Origin: Nereida sp024640765
GTDB lineage: Bacteria; Pseudomonadota; Alphaproteobacteria; Rhodobacterales; Rhodobacteraceae
DNA length: 20,565 bases
Assembly (NCBI GenBank): GCA_024640765.1
Contig: JAHEEK010000021.1
Coordinates: 1 to 20,565, forward strand
Direction of reading: 5' to 3'
Each line of letters starts with the position of its first letter. Position 1 is the first letter of the stretch. This document shows positions 7,361 through 15,857 of this stretch, in pieces. The translations under genes were made by a program, and so were the position numbers. The notes beneath the pieces are model-generated. The model saw only the letters and a program-made list of their open reading frames with translations. It made no database searches and was not told the origin of the DNA.

Positions 7361-8827
7361 ATGCGACGTTTTCTTCTCAGTTCAGTTGTTCTCATTGGCA
7401 CCACTGCGCCTGTTTTCGCAGATATCACACCGGAACAACTTTGGGCGCGTTGGGCTGAGGATATGAAAAGTGTCGCTGACACAGTCGTACTTAGTCAGTT
7501 CAACTTACTGGAAGATGGCATTTTGGTCGAAGGCCTAACACTTGGCTTGGGCGCGCCTGAAGATGGTGTCATGGCCAGCCTTGCGTATCCGCCGCTGAAG
7601 CTGACGCAGCGGGCGGACGGCAGTGTCGACATTTCACTTGGTGGGCCAGTTGCCATTAGCGTTGTCGAGAAATCTGACGATACCGGCCCCCTGCGGATCG
7701 GAGGCGAAATCGTCACGAGTGGCTTTAGCATGATTGCCTCGGGTGACATCAACGATCTGAGCTATGTGTATGATGCAGAGACTGTGGATTTTTCGGTCAA
7801 TGCAATCACCGCCAAGAATGCTGACGTAGAAAGTCGCGCCCAAGCGACCAATGTGGAGGGCAACAGCACAGATAAAACCGGCGATCTGCGCACCGTTTCT
7901 CAAAGTATCTCTGCTGACGGGGTCGCGATTTCTGCCCGTTTTTCTGACCCAACCTCAGGCGGCGCTTTTGACGTAAACGGGCGCATACAAGAAACACAAT
8001 TCACCGGGGCCGCCACCAGCGCCACTGGCACCTACCCACTGGCAAGCCAATCGCCCTTCGCGCCGCAATCCTCGTTTGAAACCACATACAACACGGGTCT
8101 GACGGATCTGGCGTTTTCGGCCCAAGATGGCACTGGATCATGGACCGGCACTGTACGACAAGCGCAAAGCAGCACGCGTGCCGCAAGTAGCGCAACGCGC
8201 GTTGAATATAGCCAAGATGCCTCTGATATGACGTTCACGTTGGCAGGTGCGCTTCCGTTACCCATCAGCGCTACGCTTGATGACGTCCGCATCAAAGGCT
8301 CTGCACCGATTGCATTTGACCCAACCGAGCCGGAGCCAGACTATGCCCTTGAAGCGGTTTTGGCAGGGCTAAAGATCAACGAAAGCGTCTGGAGCATTTT
8401 TGACCCACAGGGCGGTCTGGACTGGTCCGCCGCAACGATTTCCGTGTCTGTCTCGGGCACAGGTGAATTCACGAATGGTGGACGCGGGCCCTTTGCACCC
8501 AAAACTGCACGTCTAAACGACGTGACCCTGACAGCGCTTGGTGCCACAGCAACCGGTCAAGGCGACATGCGGTTTGTTAGCCCCCAAAACCCAATCGACC
8601 TGACGATGCCCGCGATGGCAGGCAAGGCCGAGTTTACGTTCAGTGGCGTCACTGAAGTCATGAGCACGATGGCCCAACTTGGCATCCTTGCACCCGAACA
8701 GCTGTTCGGCGCGCAAATGATGATGGGGTTCTTTACGCGGCCCGCAGAAAACGGAACTGATTTGCAAACCACCATCGAGATGCGCGAAAATGGCGAGCAA
8801 TATATCAACGGTCAGCGGGTTCGTTAA
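7361..8827 (+). CDS. Exported DUF2125 domain protein
   Basis: A 488-residue protein when started at the ATG at 7361. That start gives a clean signal peptide, MRRFLLSSVVLIGTTAPVFA, cleaved before Asp, and has AAGAGG about 10 nt upstream. The frame is open further upstream (to 7271), but that extension would bury the signal peptide and lacks a ribosome-binding site. The mature protein begins DITPEQLWARW and is rich in beta-prone, Thr/Ser/Gly-containing stretches without membrane segments, as in the DUF2125 family of Rhodobacterales. It is probably periplasmic. No catalytic motif is visible and the function is unknown. It appears to be transcribed alone. Confidence 0.85.
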   Translation: MRRFLLSSVVLIGTTAPVFADITPEQLWARWAEDMKSVADTVVLSQFNLLEDGILVEGLTLGLGAPEDGVMASLAYPPLKLTQRADGSVDISLGGPVAISVVEKSDDTGPLRIGGEIVTSGFSMIASGDINDLSYVYDAETVDFSVNAITAKNADVESRAQATNVEGNSTDKTGDLRTVSQSISADGVAISARFSDPTSGGAFDVNGRIQETQFTGAATSATGTYPLASQSPFAPQSSFETTYNTGLTDLAFSAQDGTGSWTGTVRQAQSSTRAASSATRVEYSQDASDMTFTLAGALPLPISATLDDVRIKGSAPIAFDPTEPEPDYALEAVLAGLKINESVWSIFDPQGGLDWSAATISVSVSGTGEFTNGGRGPFAPKTARLNDVTLTALGATATGQGDMRFVSPQNPIDLTMPAMAGKAEFTFSGVTEVMSTMAQLGILAPEQLFGAQMMMGFFTRPAENGTDLQTTIEMRENGEQYINGQRVR

Positions 8828-8923
8828 ACTCGCCATTGCCCCGCACCACGCAACAACATCCGACTTGCTATTCTGGCAAGCACCACGATACGCAACGCTG
8901 AACTTCAGACCAAGGAACACCTC

Positions 8924-10267
8924 ATGCACGATTTGTCGCGACTAAGCCAAGCCCTGCTCGACGCTGCAAAACAGGCGGGCGCTGATGCGGCAGATGTGTT
9001 GACCGTTCAGGGCACTGCCGTTGAGATTGATGTGCGTGAAGGCAAGCTTGAACAAGCGGAACGATCCGAAGGGATTGATCTGGGCCTTCGAGTTTTCATT
9101 CGTCAAAAGCAAGCATGCATCTCAAGTTCTGACAGCAGTGACCGCGCCATTTCCGAAATGGCAGAACGCGCAGTTGCGATGGCAAAAGTTGCGCCCGCTG
9201 ATCCTTACGCAGGACTTGCGGACCGCGCTCAGCTGGCGACAAACACAGATGTCGCTCACCTAGAATTGCATGACCCAAGTCCAGAGCCATCTGCCAAAAC
9301 CCTGCAAGATGACGCGCAAGCCGCAGAAGAAGAAGCCCGTGCAATCAACGGTGTCGCGCAAGTCCAATCCGCGTCAGCCAGCTATTCTGCACGTGACATT
9401 CATGTTGCAAACAGCCTTGGATTTAATGCGGGTTACGCGCACACAGACCGCTCAATCTCATGCGTCGCGATTAGCGGCACGGGTCTTGAAATGGAGCGAG
9501 ATTATGACTTTGACGCGCGTATTTTTCAAAACGAGTTACGCAGCGCCGCAGACATTGGCCGCGTTGCCGGTGAGCGCTGCATTGAACGCATAGGCGCACG
9601 ACAGCCTGCGACCGGCACCTATCCTGTTCTTTTTGACGAGCGCATTTCATCAAGCCTGATTTCGCATCTTTTGTCTGCGGTGAACGGGGCAGGTATCGCA
9701 CGCGGCTCGTCATGGCTGCGCGATGCATTGGGCCAGCAGCTCTTGCCGCAGCATCTGTCGATTACAGAGAACCCGCACCGCGCCCGTGTGTCCGGAAGCC
9801 GCGTGTTTGACGCCGAAGGACTGCCCACAAAGCAGCGCGCCATTGTCGAAGCAGGCACCCTGACAGGCTGGACACTTGATCTGGCTACTGCGCGGCAGTT
9901 GGGGCTGGAAAGCACAGCCAACGCGATGCGCGGCACCTCATCGCCACCGCGCCCAGGCACGACCAATATCAGCCTGACACAAGGCACACAAAGCCGCGGC
10001 GACCTGATCCGCGATATGGGCACCGGCCTTTTGGTAACATCGATGATTGGCTCAACCATCAATCCAAATACCGGCGATTATTCACGCGGAGCGTCCGGCT
10101 TTTGGGTGGAAAACGGCGAGATCGCGTATCCCGTGAACGAGTGCACTATCGCGGGTAATCTTAAGGCAATGCTTGGCACGATCGTCCCCGCCAATGATGC
10201 GCACGCGCACCTAAACTACGTAGTGCCATCGCTGCTTGTTGACCGGATGACATTAGCAGGTGCCTAG
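8924..10267 (+). CDS. pmbA: PmbA/TldE family protein
   Basis: A 447-residue member of the TldD/PmbA (U62) family, the TldE-type partner in a heterodimeric protease complex. Hallmarks are the N-terminal EIDVREGKLEQAERSEG with GLRVFI, the central GTYPVLFDERISSSLISHLL, RVFDAEGLPT, and the C-terminal segment running from NTGDYSRGASGFWVENGEI to NLKAML. No HExxxH metal site is present, as expected for PmbA/TldE; the catalytic zinc site belongs to TldD, which is not in this window. The family matures ribosomally made peptides such as microcin B17 and acts on CcdA; here the native substrate is unknown. The GTG of the next gene lies inside its 3' end (8-nt overlap), implying one operon. Confidence 0.94.
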   Translation: MHDLSRLSQALLDAAKQAGADAADVLTVQGTAVEIDVREGKLEQAERSEGIDLGLRVFIRQKQACISSSDSSDRAISEMAERAVAMAKVAPADPYAGLADRAQLATNTDVAHLELHDPSPEPSAKTLQDDAQAAEEEARAINGVAQVQSASASYSARDIHVANSLGFNAGYAHTDRSISCVAISGTGLEMERDYDFDARIFQNELRSAADIGRVAGERCIERIGARQPATGTYPVLFDERISSSLISHLLSAVNGAGIARGSSWLRDALGQQLLPQHLSITENPHRARVSGSRVFDAEGLPTKQRAIVEAGTLTGWTLDLATARQLGLESTANAMRGTSSPPRPGTTNISLTQGTQSRGDLIRDMGTGLLVTSMIGSTINPNTGDYSRGASGFWVENGEIAYPVNECTIAGNLKAMLGTIVPANDAHAHLNYVVPSLLVDRMTLAGA

Positions 10268-11039
10268 CGATTTAGAATTATTGGTCACCGCCGCCCAAGA
10301 GGCTGGAAAAATCGCACGCGGTTTTTTCAAGTCTGACGCACAAGTCTGGGAAAAATCTGACAATGCAGGCCCCGTCACTGAGGCGGACTTAGCCGTAAAC
10401 CAAATGCTGGAACGGACGCTTCCCGCAGCACGTCCTGATTACGGATGGCTGTCCGAGGAAACCGAAGAAACCGAGGATGACACCTCACGGCGCAATAAAT
10501 CACGCGTTTTCGTTATTGACCCAATTGACGGCACGCGCGCGTTTATCGCAGGCTCTGATGCCTGGGCGCATTCGTTGGCCGTTGTCGAAGACGGCAGGCC
10601 CGTTGCCGCGGTAGTCTATCTGCCAATGCTCGACAAAATGTACACTGCGTCGCGTGACGTGCCTGCTAAATTGAACGGTCAGGAAATCACGGTAAGCGGG
10701 CGGACCGAAATCAGCGGTGCCACTGTGCTGGCGGCCAAGCCAAACTTTGACCAACACCACTGGCGCGGTGACGTGCCTGATGTTGAGCCTGCGTTTAAAT
10801 CATCACTTGCTTACCGACTGGCGCTTGTGGCGGAGGGCCGTTTTGATGCGATGCTTACCTTGCGCCCGACTTGGGAGTGGGACGTGGCCGCAGGCAGCCT
10901 TTTGGTTACACAAGCGGGCGGTGCGGTCACAGGCAGACACAGTGAAGAACCTATGTTCAACAATGCGATGCCACAGCTTTCTGGCATGGTTGCGGCAGGG
11001 CCACCGGTTCACAAAAAGCTTATTAAGGCACTCGCCTGA
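10260..11039 (+). CDS. Inositol-monophosphatase-family phosphatase (CysQ-like)
   Basis: A 259-residue Mg-dependent, lithium-sensitive-type phosphatase. The metal-binding residues are visible: E66/E67 in WLSEETEE, DPIDGT (87-92) with D87, D90, G91 and T92, and D208 in WEWDVAAGSLL. It could hydrolyse inositol phosphates or act as 3'(2'),5'-bisphosphate nucleotidase (CysQ role in sulfate assimilation); sequence alone does not settle this. The start is GTG at 10260 inside the pmbA 3' end, which fixes the start and suggests co-translation. No other sulfur-assimilation gene is nearby. Confidence 0.9.
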   Translation: MPSDLELLVTAAQEAGKIARGFFKSDAQVWEKSDNAGPVTEADLAVNQMLERTLPAARPDYGWLSEETEETEDDTSRRNKSRVFVIDPIDGTRAFIAGSDAWAHSLAVVEDGRPVAAVVYLPMLDKMYTASRDVPAKLNGQEITVSGRTEISGATVLAAKPNFDQHHWRGDVPDVEPAFKSSLAYRLALVAEGRFDAMLTLRPTWEWDVAAGSLLVTQAGGAVTGRHSEEPMFNNAMPQLSGMVAAGPPVHKKLIKALA

Positions 11040-11046
11040 TCCATCA

Positions 11047-11075
11047 TTTACGCGCTTTGCCTGCAGCATTATGGT
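11047..11075 (+). promoter_or_regulatory. Possible promoter for the DUF4170-waaA-lpxK unit
   Basis: TTTACG (11047-11052) and TATGGT (11070-11075) are spaced by 17 nt, each matching the sigma-70 consensus at four of six positions. They lie 36 nt before the DUF4170 ATG. The match is weak and could be chance. Confidence 0.3.
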
Positions 11076-11111
11076 ACGCTCAACATTATCTACCCCCAAG
11101 CGGAGAAACCA

Positions 11112-11357
11112 ATGAAACAGCGCCTACACCTCGTTTTCGGCGGAGAGCTTATCGACCCCACCAAGAATGCCTTCAAAGATGTGAACGACATTCACATCGT
11201 CGGGATTTTTCCAAACTATGAAGCCGCGTATAACGCATGGAAATCCGAGGCCCAGCGTACCGTAGATAATGCCCACATGCGTTACTTCATCGCGCATTTG
11301 CACCGTCTGCGTGATGAGGCAACGCCCGCCTCATCGACAGAAGAACTCGGGCTTTAA
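11112..11357 (+). CDS. DUF4170 domain protein
   Basis: An 81-residue cytoplasmic protein with no signal or membrane segment. The pattern LVFGGELIDPTKNAFKDV followed by HIVGIFPNYEAAYNAWKSEAQ and a C-terminal AHMRYFIAHLHRL matches the small DUF4170 family of alphaproteobacteria. Its function is unknown. The start has CGGAGA upstream. Its TAA (11355-11357) lies just before the GTG proposed for the Kdo-transferase-like gene, so it heads a compact unit DUF4170-waaA-lpxK. This placement suggests a link to lipid A/Kdo metabolism, but only by association. Confidence 0.88.
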   Translation: MKQRLHLVFGGELIDPTKNAFKDVNDIHIVGIFPNYEAAYNAWKSEAQRTVDNAHMRYFIAHLHRLRDEATPASSTEELGL

Positions 11358-11364
11358 GGCCGAC

Positions 11365-12516
11365 GTGATCCGCGCAGCCCTCCCTGCTGGCCAACCGGGC
11401 GTAGCCCGTGGCCCCAAGGATTGGCCTGCGCGACCAAGCGGAGCTTTGATATTAGCGCTGGACCCAAGCGGACACCATAGCCAGGCAATTCACGCGCTTG
11501 AACCTTTGCTCCGCGAGGAACGGGGCGATGGCACGTTCGTGATTTTCAATCCGCACACACCGACCCATATTGACGAAGTGCTAGATGCACGGATCGGCAA
11601 AACACTAAAACACTGGACGCCGGATTTAGTGGTGTGGGCAGGTTACGCAAGTTGCGCAACCAGTGTGCAAAAAACAAATGCGGCGGGTATTCCACAAACA
11701 CTTTTAAACCTAAGCGTGGCCGCTGCGGAGAGACGTGGTTCACGGTGGCCATTCGGGCTTCGCAAATCGGTGTTTGCGCATTTTGACAAAATTTGCACCC
11801 TCAATCGTGAGGCCGCCAATGCAGTGATCAAGAACGGCGCAAATGCAGACGCAGTGCGCACGACGGGTCAGCTCCGTCCACTGTCAGCCCCCCTGACCGC
11901 CGCGCCCCAAGACATTGAGCGTTATGCAGCCCACCTGCACAACCGCCCAGCTTGGCTGGCTATTGATGCAGGACCCCGCGATATGCAGCGCATTTCCAAA
12001 GCCCACCGCACGGCAATGGCCAGCAACCACCGGTTGCTTCTGATCTTAATGCCTCAAAATGATGCTACTGAAACCGCAGCGAAATTCGCAGACAACGGAT
12101 GGAATGTAGCGCTTAGTAGCCAGATCGAGACAATGTCAGAAGCCAGCCAAGTACTGGTTGTGGATACTGACCAAGACCCGGGCATTTGGCTAAGACTATC
12201 GCCAGTTGTCTTTATGGGTGGCAGCTTTGATGGGATGTGCCGTTCCCCCATGGATGCGGCCTCGCTCGGGGCGGCGATCGTACACGGCGAAAGCACCGCG
12301 CCACACGGGGATGCCGTTCGGTCGCTGGCCAAAATGCAAGCCACGCACCCCGTGCGCAGTGACGCAGATTTAGAACGCGCTGTGATCGAGCTGCAGGCCC
12401 CAGACAGACAGGCGACGCTTGCGCACCGCGCATGGGATGTCGCGACCCAAGCTGCACCTGTTGTTGACGAGGTACTTGCGATACTGAACGACCAACTTGA
12501 TGCAATCGGGGTCTGA
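11365..12516 (+). CDS. Divergent Kdo transferase-like glycosyltransferase (WaaA/KdtA homologue)
   Basis: A 383-residue GT30-like protein if started at GTG 11365, which follows TAAGG by 5 nt. The frame is open upstream to 11269 inside DUF4170, but that part is out-of-frame shadow. The family fold shows in the C-domain: TTGQLRPL (about 166-173), WLAIDAGPRDMQRISKAHR (197-215), VVFMGGSFDG (281-290) and SPMDAASLGAAIVHG (294-308). It differs sharply from characterised WaaA. The N-terminal membrane anchor is missing. The GASVGE catalytic segment reads DPSGHHSQA. The PRHPER-type motif reads MPQNDA, and HNPLEPAA reads SPMDAAS. By position beside lpxK it should act in Kdo or lipid A assembly, but its activity is uncertain. 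It is separated from lpxK by 3 nt. Confidence 0.75.
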   Translation: MIRAALPAGQPGVARGPKDWPARPSGALILALDPSGHHSQAIHALEPLLREERGDGTFVIFNPHTPTHIDEVLDARIGKTLKHWTPDLVVWAGYASCATSVQKTNAAGIPQTLLNLSVAAAERRGSRWPFGLRKSVFAHFDKICTLNREAANAVIKNGANADAVRTTGQLRPLSAPLTAAPQDIERYAAHLHNRPAWLAIDAGPRDMQRISKAHRTAMASNHRLLLILMPQNDATETAAKFADNGWNVALSSQIETMSEASQVLVVDTDQDPGIWLRLSPVVFMGGSFDGMCRSPMDAASLGAAIVHGESTAPHGDAVRSLAKMQATHPVRSDADLERAVIELQAPDRQATLAHRAWDVATQAAPVVDEVLAILNDQLDAIGV

Positions 12517-12519
12517 AAG

Positions 12520-13500
12520 ATGCGCGCGCCTTCATTCTGGTACCGGCCAACAGATATTCGTGGCGCGTTATTGTCGCCTTTGGGATCGCTGTACGCTTTG
12601 GCGACCAAGCGCCGTGTTGCACAGCCCGCCAAAACCAAAACGCAGGCTAAGACCATTTGTGTCGGCAACATTAACGCCGGTGGCACAGGCAAGACACCGA
12701 CTACCATTGCCCTCATTCAACAATTAGCCGAGCGTGGCAACAGCGTCGCTTGCTTGTCCCGCGGCTATGGGGGCAGCCTTAACGGACCTATCCTAGTCAC
12801 CCCTCAACATACTGCTGATCAAGTAGGCGATGAGCCTTTGTTGCTTTCTGCTTTTGCCCCAACAATTGTGGCCAAAGACCGATCAGCGGGGGCCGCTTTC
12901 GCAGATACACTTGGGGTTGATGTCATCTTGATGGATGACGGCTTTCAGAACCCTGATGTTTCCAAGGACGCAAGTATTGTTGTCGTTGATGCCGTAAAGG
13001 CATTCGGCAATGGTCGGACAATACCTGCTGGACCGCTACGCGAACCGGTTCAAGCGGGACTGAAACGGGCGGATTTACTACTTTCTATCGGGCCACAACC
13101 GGCACAGAAAACCTTTGAGGAGCAATGGGGGAAAAGCATCCACTGCCCACATGTCACAGGGCATCTTGTCCCACTACAAACAGGTATGGTTTGGACCGAT
13201 CTGCCAGTGCTGGCCTTTGCAGGTATCGGTCACCCAGAGAAGTTTTTTGCCACACTGAAAGCTGTTGGGGCGGATATAAAGCGCGCCGAAGCTTTGGCCG
13301 ATCACCAACCTCTAACACCTGCTCTGATGGCGCGCCTTGCGGCAGAGGCCCGCGCCCTGCCCGCACAATTGATCACAACAGAGAAAGACGCTGTGCGATT
13401 GCCCGACGCCTTTAAGAGCAAAGTGCTAGCTTTGCCAGTACGACTTGCCTTTCACGACAAGACCGAAATTAACGCGCTGCTGGATCGGCTCGAGCTTTAG
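12520..13500 (+). CDS. lpxK: Tetraacyldisaccharide 4'-kinase (lipid A kinase)
   Basis: A 326-residue LpxK, which phosphorylates the 4' position of the lipid A disaccharide at the cytoplasmic face of the inner membrane. The P-loop is GNINAGGTGKTP (49-60), followed by SRGYGG (80-85), VGDEP (102-106) and the DDGFQ motif (139-143). PAGPLREP and the ITTEKDAVRLP motif near the C-terminus are also diagnostic. The N-terminal segment PSFWYRPTDIRGALLSPLGSLY is the usual membrane-associating helix. It lies 3 nt after the WaaA-like gene, so it is co-transcribed. The stop overlaps the stop of the convergent DsbA-like gene by 4 nt. Confidence 0.96.
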   Translation: MRAPSFWYRPTDIRGALLSPLGSLYALATKRRVAQPAKTKTQAKTICVGNINAGGTGKTPTTIALIQQLAERGNSVACLSRGYGGSLNGPILVTPQHTADQVGDEPLLLSAFAPTIVAKDRSAGAAFADTLGVDVILMDDGFQNPDVSKDASIVVVDAVKAFGNGRTIPAGPLREPVQAGLKRADLLLSIGPQPAQKTFEEQWGKSIHCPHVTGHLVPLQTGMVWTDLPVLAFAGIGHPEKFFATLKAVGADIKRAEALADHQPLTPALMARLAAEARALPAQLITTEKDAVRLPDAFKSKVLALPVRLAFHDKTEINALLDRLEL

Positions 13501-14141
13501 TTCAGCTTTGCATCAATGATAGACTGAAACTCAGCGAAGTTCATGTTTGAGTAAGTCCGCCCATCAATAACAAAAGACGGCGTCGATGAAATACCGTCAC
13601 GGGCGGCATTTGCCTCAAACCAAGCGACAAGCGTTTCGGCCTGCTCTGCATCATTGAGGCAGGCGTCCAATTGCTCGTTGTTCATACCGGCTGTACGGCC
13701 AATCTTGCGCAGGGCATCCGCGATGGCGACGGGGTCTTGCAGGCGCGCCCATTCAGATTGCTGGGCATAAAGTTCGGTGGTGATGCCGAAGAACTTTTGC
13801 TCACCACCACATCGGGCCACCATTGAACCCCAAAGCCCGAAGCGATCAAAATACACTTCGCGGTAGGTGAATTTGACTTTGCCCGTATCGATGTAGTCCG
13901 TCTTCAATTGCTTGAACGGGCCTTCGTGAAAACGCGCGCAATGCGGACATGTGTAGCTGGCGTATTCAATGATCTCGACGGGCGCATCATCCGCACCAAG
14001 GGTCATCTCTTGCACCCCGTCCACCATTGCAACTGTCTCAACTGCTGCCTCGACAGGCTCGCTTGGGCCGCCAAAATACCAACCAGCACCCCCGGCAACC
14101 GCTACGATTACGGCTGCTATGGCCAGAAAACCTTTGTTCAT
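13497..14141 (-). CDS. DsbA-family thiol:disulfide oxidoreductase, membrane-anchored or secreted
   Basis: 214 residues from the ATG at 14139-14141, which follows AGGTGAG on the minus strand; an upstream GTG at 14150 would add three residues and overlap the DUF721 stop as GTGA. The N-terminus is a signal or anchor (NKGFLAIAAVIVAVAGGAGWYF). The thioredoxin-fold active site is CPHC (Cys65, Cys68) in YASYTCPHCARFHEGPF, and the cis-proline is Pro188 in SSTPSF. Two further cysteines (111, 161) lie in the helical insert. It should oxidise or handle disulfides in the periplasm. In alphaproteobacteria it commonly lies in a DUF721-dsbA pair beside mutY, as here. Confidence 0.9.
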   Translation of the reverse strand: MNKGFLAIAAVIVAVAGGAGWYFGGPSEPVEAAVETVAMVDGVQEMTLGADDAPVEIIEYASYTCPHCARFHEGPFKQLKTDYIDTGKVKFTYREVYFDRFGLWGSMVARCGGEQKFFGITTELYAQQSEWARLQDPVAIADALRKIGRTAGMNNEQLDACLNDAEQAETLVAWFEANAARDGISSTPSFVIDGRTYSNMNFAEFQSIIDAKLN

Positions 14142-14146
14142 CTTGC

Positions 14147-14653
14147 TCACCTATTCTTGCGCTTTGACTTCTGCATAACATTGGCCCCAAGCGCGGCAAG
14201 CGCAAGGCGCAATCCATCATCTGCGACATCAGACACGACATTGTCAGCAGCTTTGGTAACTTCGGCGGGCGGCTGTGCCTTGGCCATTTGTGAGGCCCCG
14301 AATTGAACCCTGCCCTGATTGAAGCCCGTTGGCGCCGTTTGCGTAATCCGAATTTTTGCAATGGCATTATAGCCGTAACAAGCGTTCACCTTATCTTGTA
14401 TTTGCGGCACTTGCATCTGCAACAGCGAGGCATGCGCGCCCGTTGTCAAAATAGTCAGCGTTCCGCCAAAACCACGGCCAAACTTTACTTCGATCGGCAC
14501 AGCGCATTGCGCAACATCTGCCCCAACGATCTCTTCCCAATGGGTCAGTAGACGTGTTTGCGCGAACCCACGGCTTTCCGACGCATTTCTAATGCGCTTT
14601 TGTAAAAGAGAGGACGTCGTCTTGAAGCCTTTGGTTGTAGAGTATCGCCGCAT
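14147..14653 (-). CDS. DUF721/DciA family protein
   Basis: A 168-residue cytoplasmic protein. The DciA (DUF721) domain covers about residues 15-110: LLQKRIRNASESRGFAQTRL, HWEEIVGADVAQCAVPIEVKF, then the beta-rich GGTLTILTTGAHASLLQMQ and ACYGYNAIAKIRI. DciA loads or operates the replicative helicase DnaB in bacteria lacking DnaC, so a role in replication initiation is likely if this is the true DciA. The C-terminal third is low-complexity and charged, ending KSKRKNR. It is divergent from mutY (start-to-start gap 35-98 nt depending on the mutY start) and precedes the DsbA-like gene in one transcript. Confidence 0.85.
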   Translation of the reverse strand: MRRYSTTKGFKTTSSLLQKRIRNASESRGFAQTRLLTHWEEIVGADVAQCAVPIEVKFGRGFGGTLTILTTGAHASLLQMQVPQIQDKVNACYGYNAIAKIRITQTAPTGFNQGRVQFGASQMAKAQPPAEVTKAADNVVSDVADDGLRLALAALGANVMQKSKRKNR

Positions 14654-14751
14654 GGGATTATTGTTCCGACTGAATTTGGCTCTAATTTATGGCGCGGAAG
14701 CAAAATGCTGCGCTCCGAATCTTCCTGATCTTACCAAAAAGGCGTCCCTTT

Positions 14752-15789
14752 GTGACACACCCAAACAGCGACGACCTACTGCAATGGTATGACGTCAACG
14801 CCCGTGAAATGCCATGGCGCACGCCACCTGCTGAAAAGCAAGCTGGCGTAAAGCCCGATCCATACCGTGTGTGGATGTCCGAGATCATGTTGCAACAGAC
14901 CACTGTTGCGACAGTGCGTGACTACTTCATCAAATTCACAAAACGCTGGCCAACCGTCGATGACCTCGCTGCTGCCGAAGATGCTGATGTCATGGCCTAT
15001 TGGGCGGGTCTTGGATACTACGCCCGCGCGCGCAACTTGCTCAAATGCGCACGCGCCGTCTCCCAACTCGGTGCCTTTCCCCGAACCTATGATGAGCTGA
15101 TCAAACTACCCGGCATCGGCCCATATACCGCCGCCGCAGTATCTTCGATTGCATTCGATGAGCCGTCACCTGTGATGGACGGCAATGTTGAGCGCGTGAT
15201 GGCACGCCTCTTTGATATTCATATGCCTCTGCCTGCAGCAAAACCTGAACTATATGCCAAAACCGCTGAGTTGACGCCGCGCGCACGTGCAGGGGACTAC
15301 GCCCAAGCCGTCATGGATCTGGGCGCCACCATTTGCACCCCTAAGAATCCCGCTTGTGGTATTTGCCCATGGCGGACACCGTGCTTGGCGCGTCAAAACG
15401 GAACTGCCGCCGAGCTACCCAAGAAGACGCCCAAAAAGCCGAAACCAACCCGCCACGGAATTGCCTACGTGGTTCGTAGTGATACAGGTGCGTTACTGCT
15501 CGAAACCCGTCCTGGAAAAGGTCTACTTGGCGGTATGCTAGGCTGGCCTACCAGTGACTGGGGCAACGAGCCATCGCCCGCACCACCGCTTGATGTGACA
15601 TGGACAAAAGTGAACGCACAGGCCCTGCATACCTTTACCCACTTTCATTTGCAGCTGGATGTAATGGTCGCAATGGTTGAAGGCTTACCAGTGGTTTCAG
15701 GCCGTCATTGGGTTGAAAAGCATGCGTTTCAGCCATCGGCCTTGCCCACTGTAATGCGCAAGGTTTGGGATATCGCCCGCGAGGCATAA
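14752..15789 (+). CDS. mutY: A/G-specific adenine DNA glycosylase
   Basis: MutY removes adenine mispaired with 8-oxoguanine. It is 345 residues from the GTG at 14752, preceded 9 nt upstream by AAAAAGG. An ATG at 14689 in the same frame would add 21 residues without a ribosome-binding site, so I prefer the GTG. With this numbering the catalytic Glu is E44 (SEIMLQQTT), the helix-hairpin-helix is LPGIGPYTAAAV (119-130), and the catalytic Asp is D143 (VMDGNVERV). The 4Fe-4S ligands are C195, C202, C205 and C211 with the canonical C-x6-C-x2-C-x5-C spacing. The C-terminal NUDIX-like domain, which recognises 8-oxoG, includes HTFTHFHLQLDV. Confidence 0.95.
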   Translation: MTHPNSDDLLQWYDVNAREMPWRTPPAEKQAGVKPDPYRVWMSEIMLQQTTVATVRDYFIKFTKRWPTVDDLAAAEDADVMAYWAGLGYYARARNLLKCARAVSQLGAFPRTYDELIKLPGIGPYTAAAVSSIAFDEPSPVMDGNVERVMARLFDIHMPLPAAKPELYAKTAELTPRARAGDYAQAVMDLGATICTPKNPACGICPWRTPCLARQNGTAAELPKKTPKKPKPTRHGIAYVVRSDTGALLLETRPGKGLLGGMLGWPTSDWGNEPSPAPPLDVTWTKVNAQALHTFTHFHLQLDVMVAMVEGLPVVSGRHWVEKHAFQPSALPTVMRKVWDIAREA

Positions 15790-15797
15790 CGCCATAT

Positions 15798-15825
15798 TTG
15801 AGCCTAAAGCTGTTTTTAATATACT
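15798..15825 (+). promoter_or_regulatory. Predicted promoter of the AlkB-type gene
   Basis: TTGAGC (15798-15803) and TATACT (15820-15825) are separated by 16 nt; the -10 matches the sigma-70 consensus at five of six positions. It lies just after the mutY stop and 32 nt before the alkB-type start, so that gene probably has its own transcript. Confidence 0.5.
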
Positions 15826-15857
15826 GTAGCTAAGTAAGTGTTTCGGAGGGTTCTCAA

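Noticed and set aside
8828..8923. Possible small RNA or promoter between DUF2125 and pmbA
   Set aside because: This 96-bp gap shows no stable hairpin with a T tract and no convincing -35/-10 pair; only the pmbA ribosome-binding site (AAGGAA) is clear.
11269..11364. Upstream extension of the WaaA-like protein into DUF4170
   Set aside because: The 32 residues are Cys/Arg-rich, out-of-frame shadow of DUF4170; the GTG at 11365 has a suitable TAAGG upstream.
12054..12716. Long reverse frame of 220 codons antisense to the WaaA-like and lpxK genes
   Set aside because: It spans the junction of two recognised genes and encodes Ser/Ala/Pro-rich sequence typical of antisense shadows in GC-rich DNA; no ribosome-binding site or domain.
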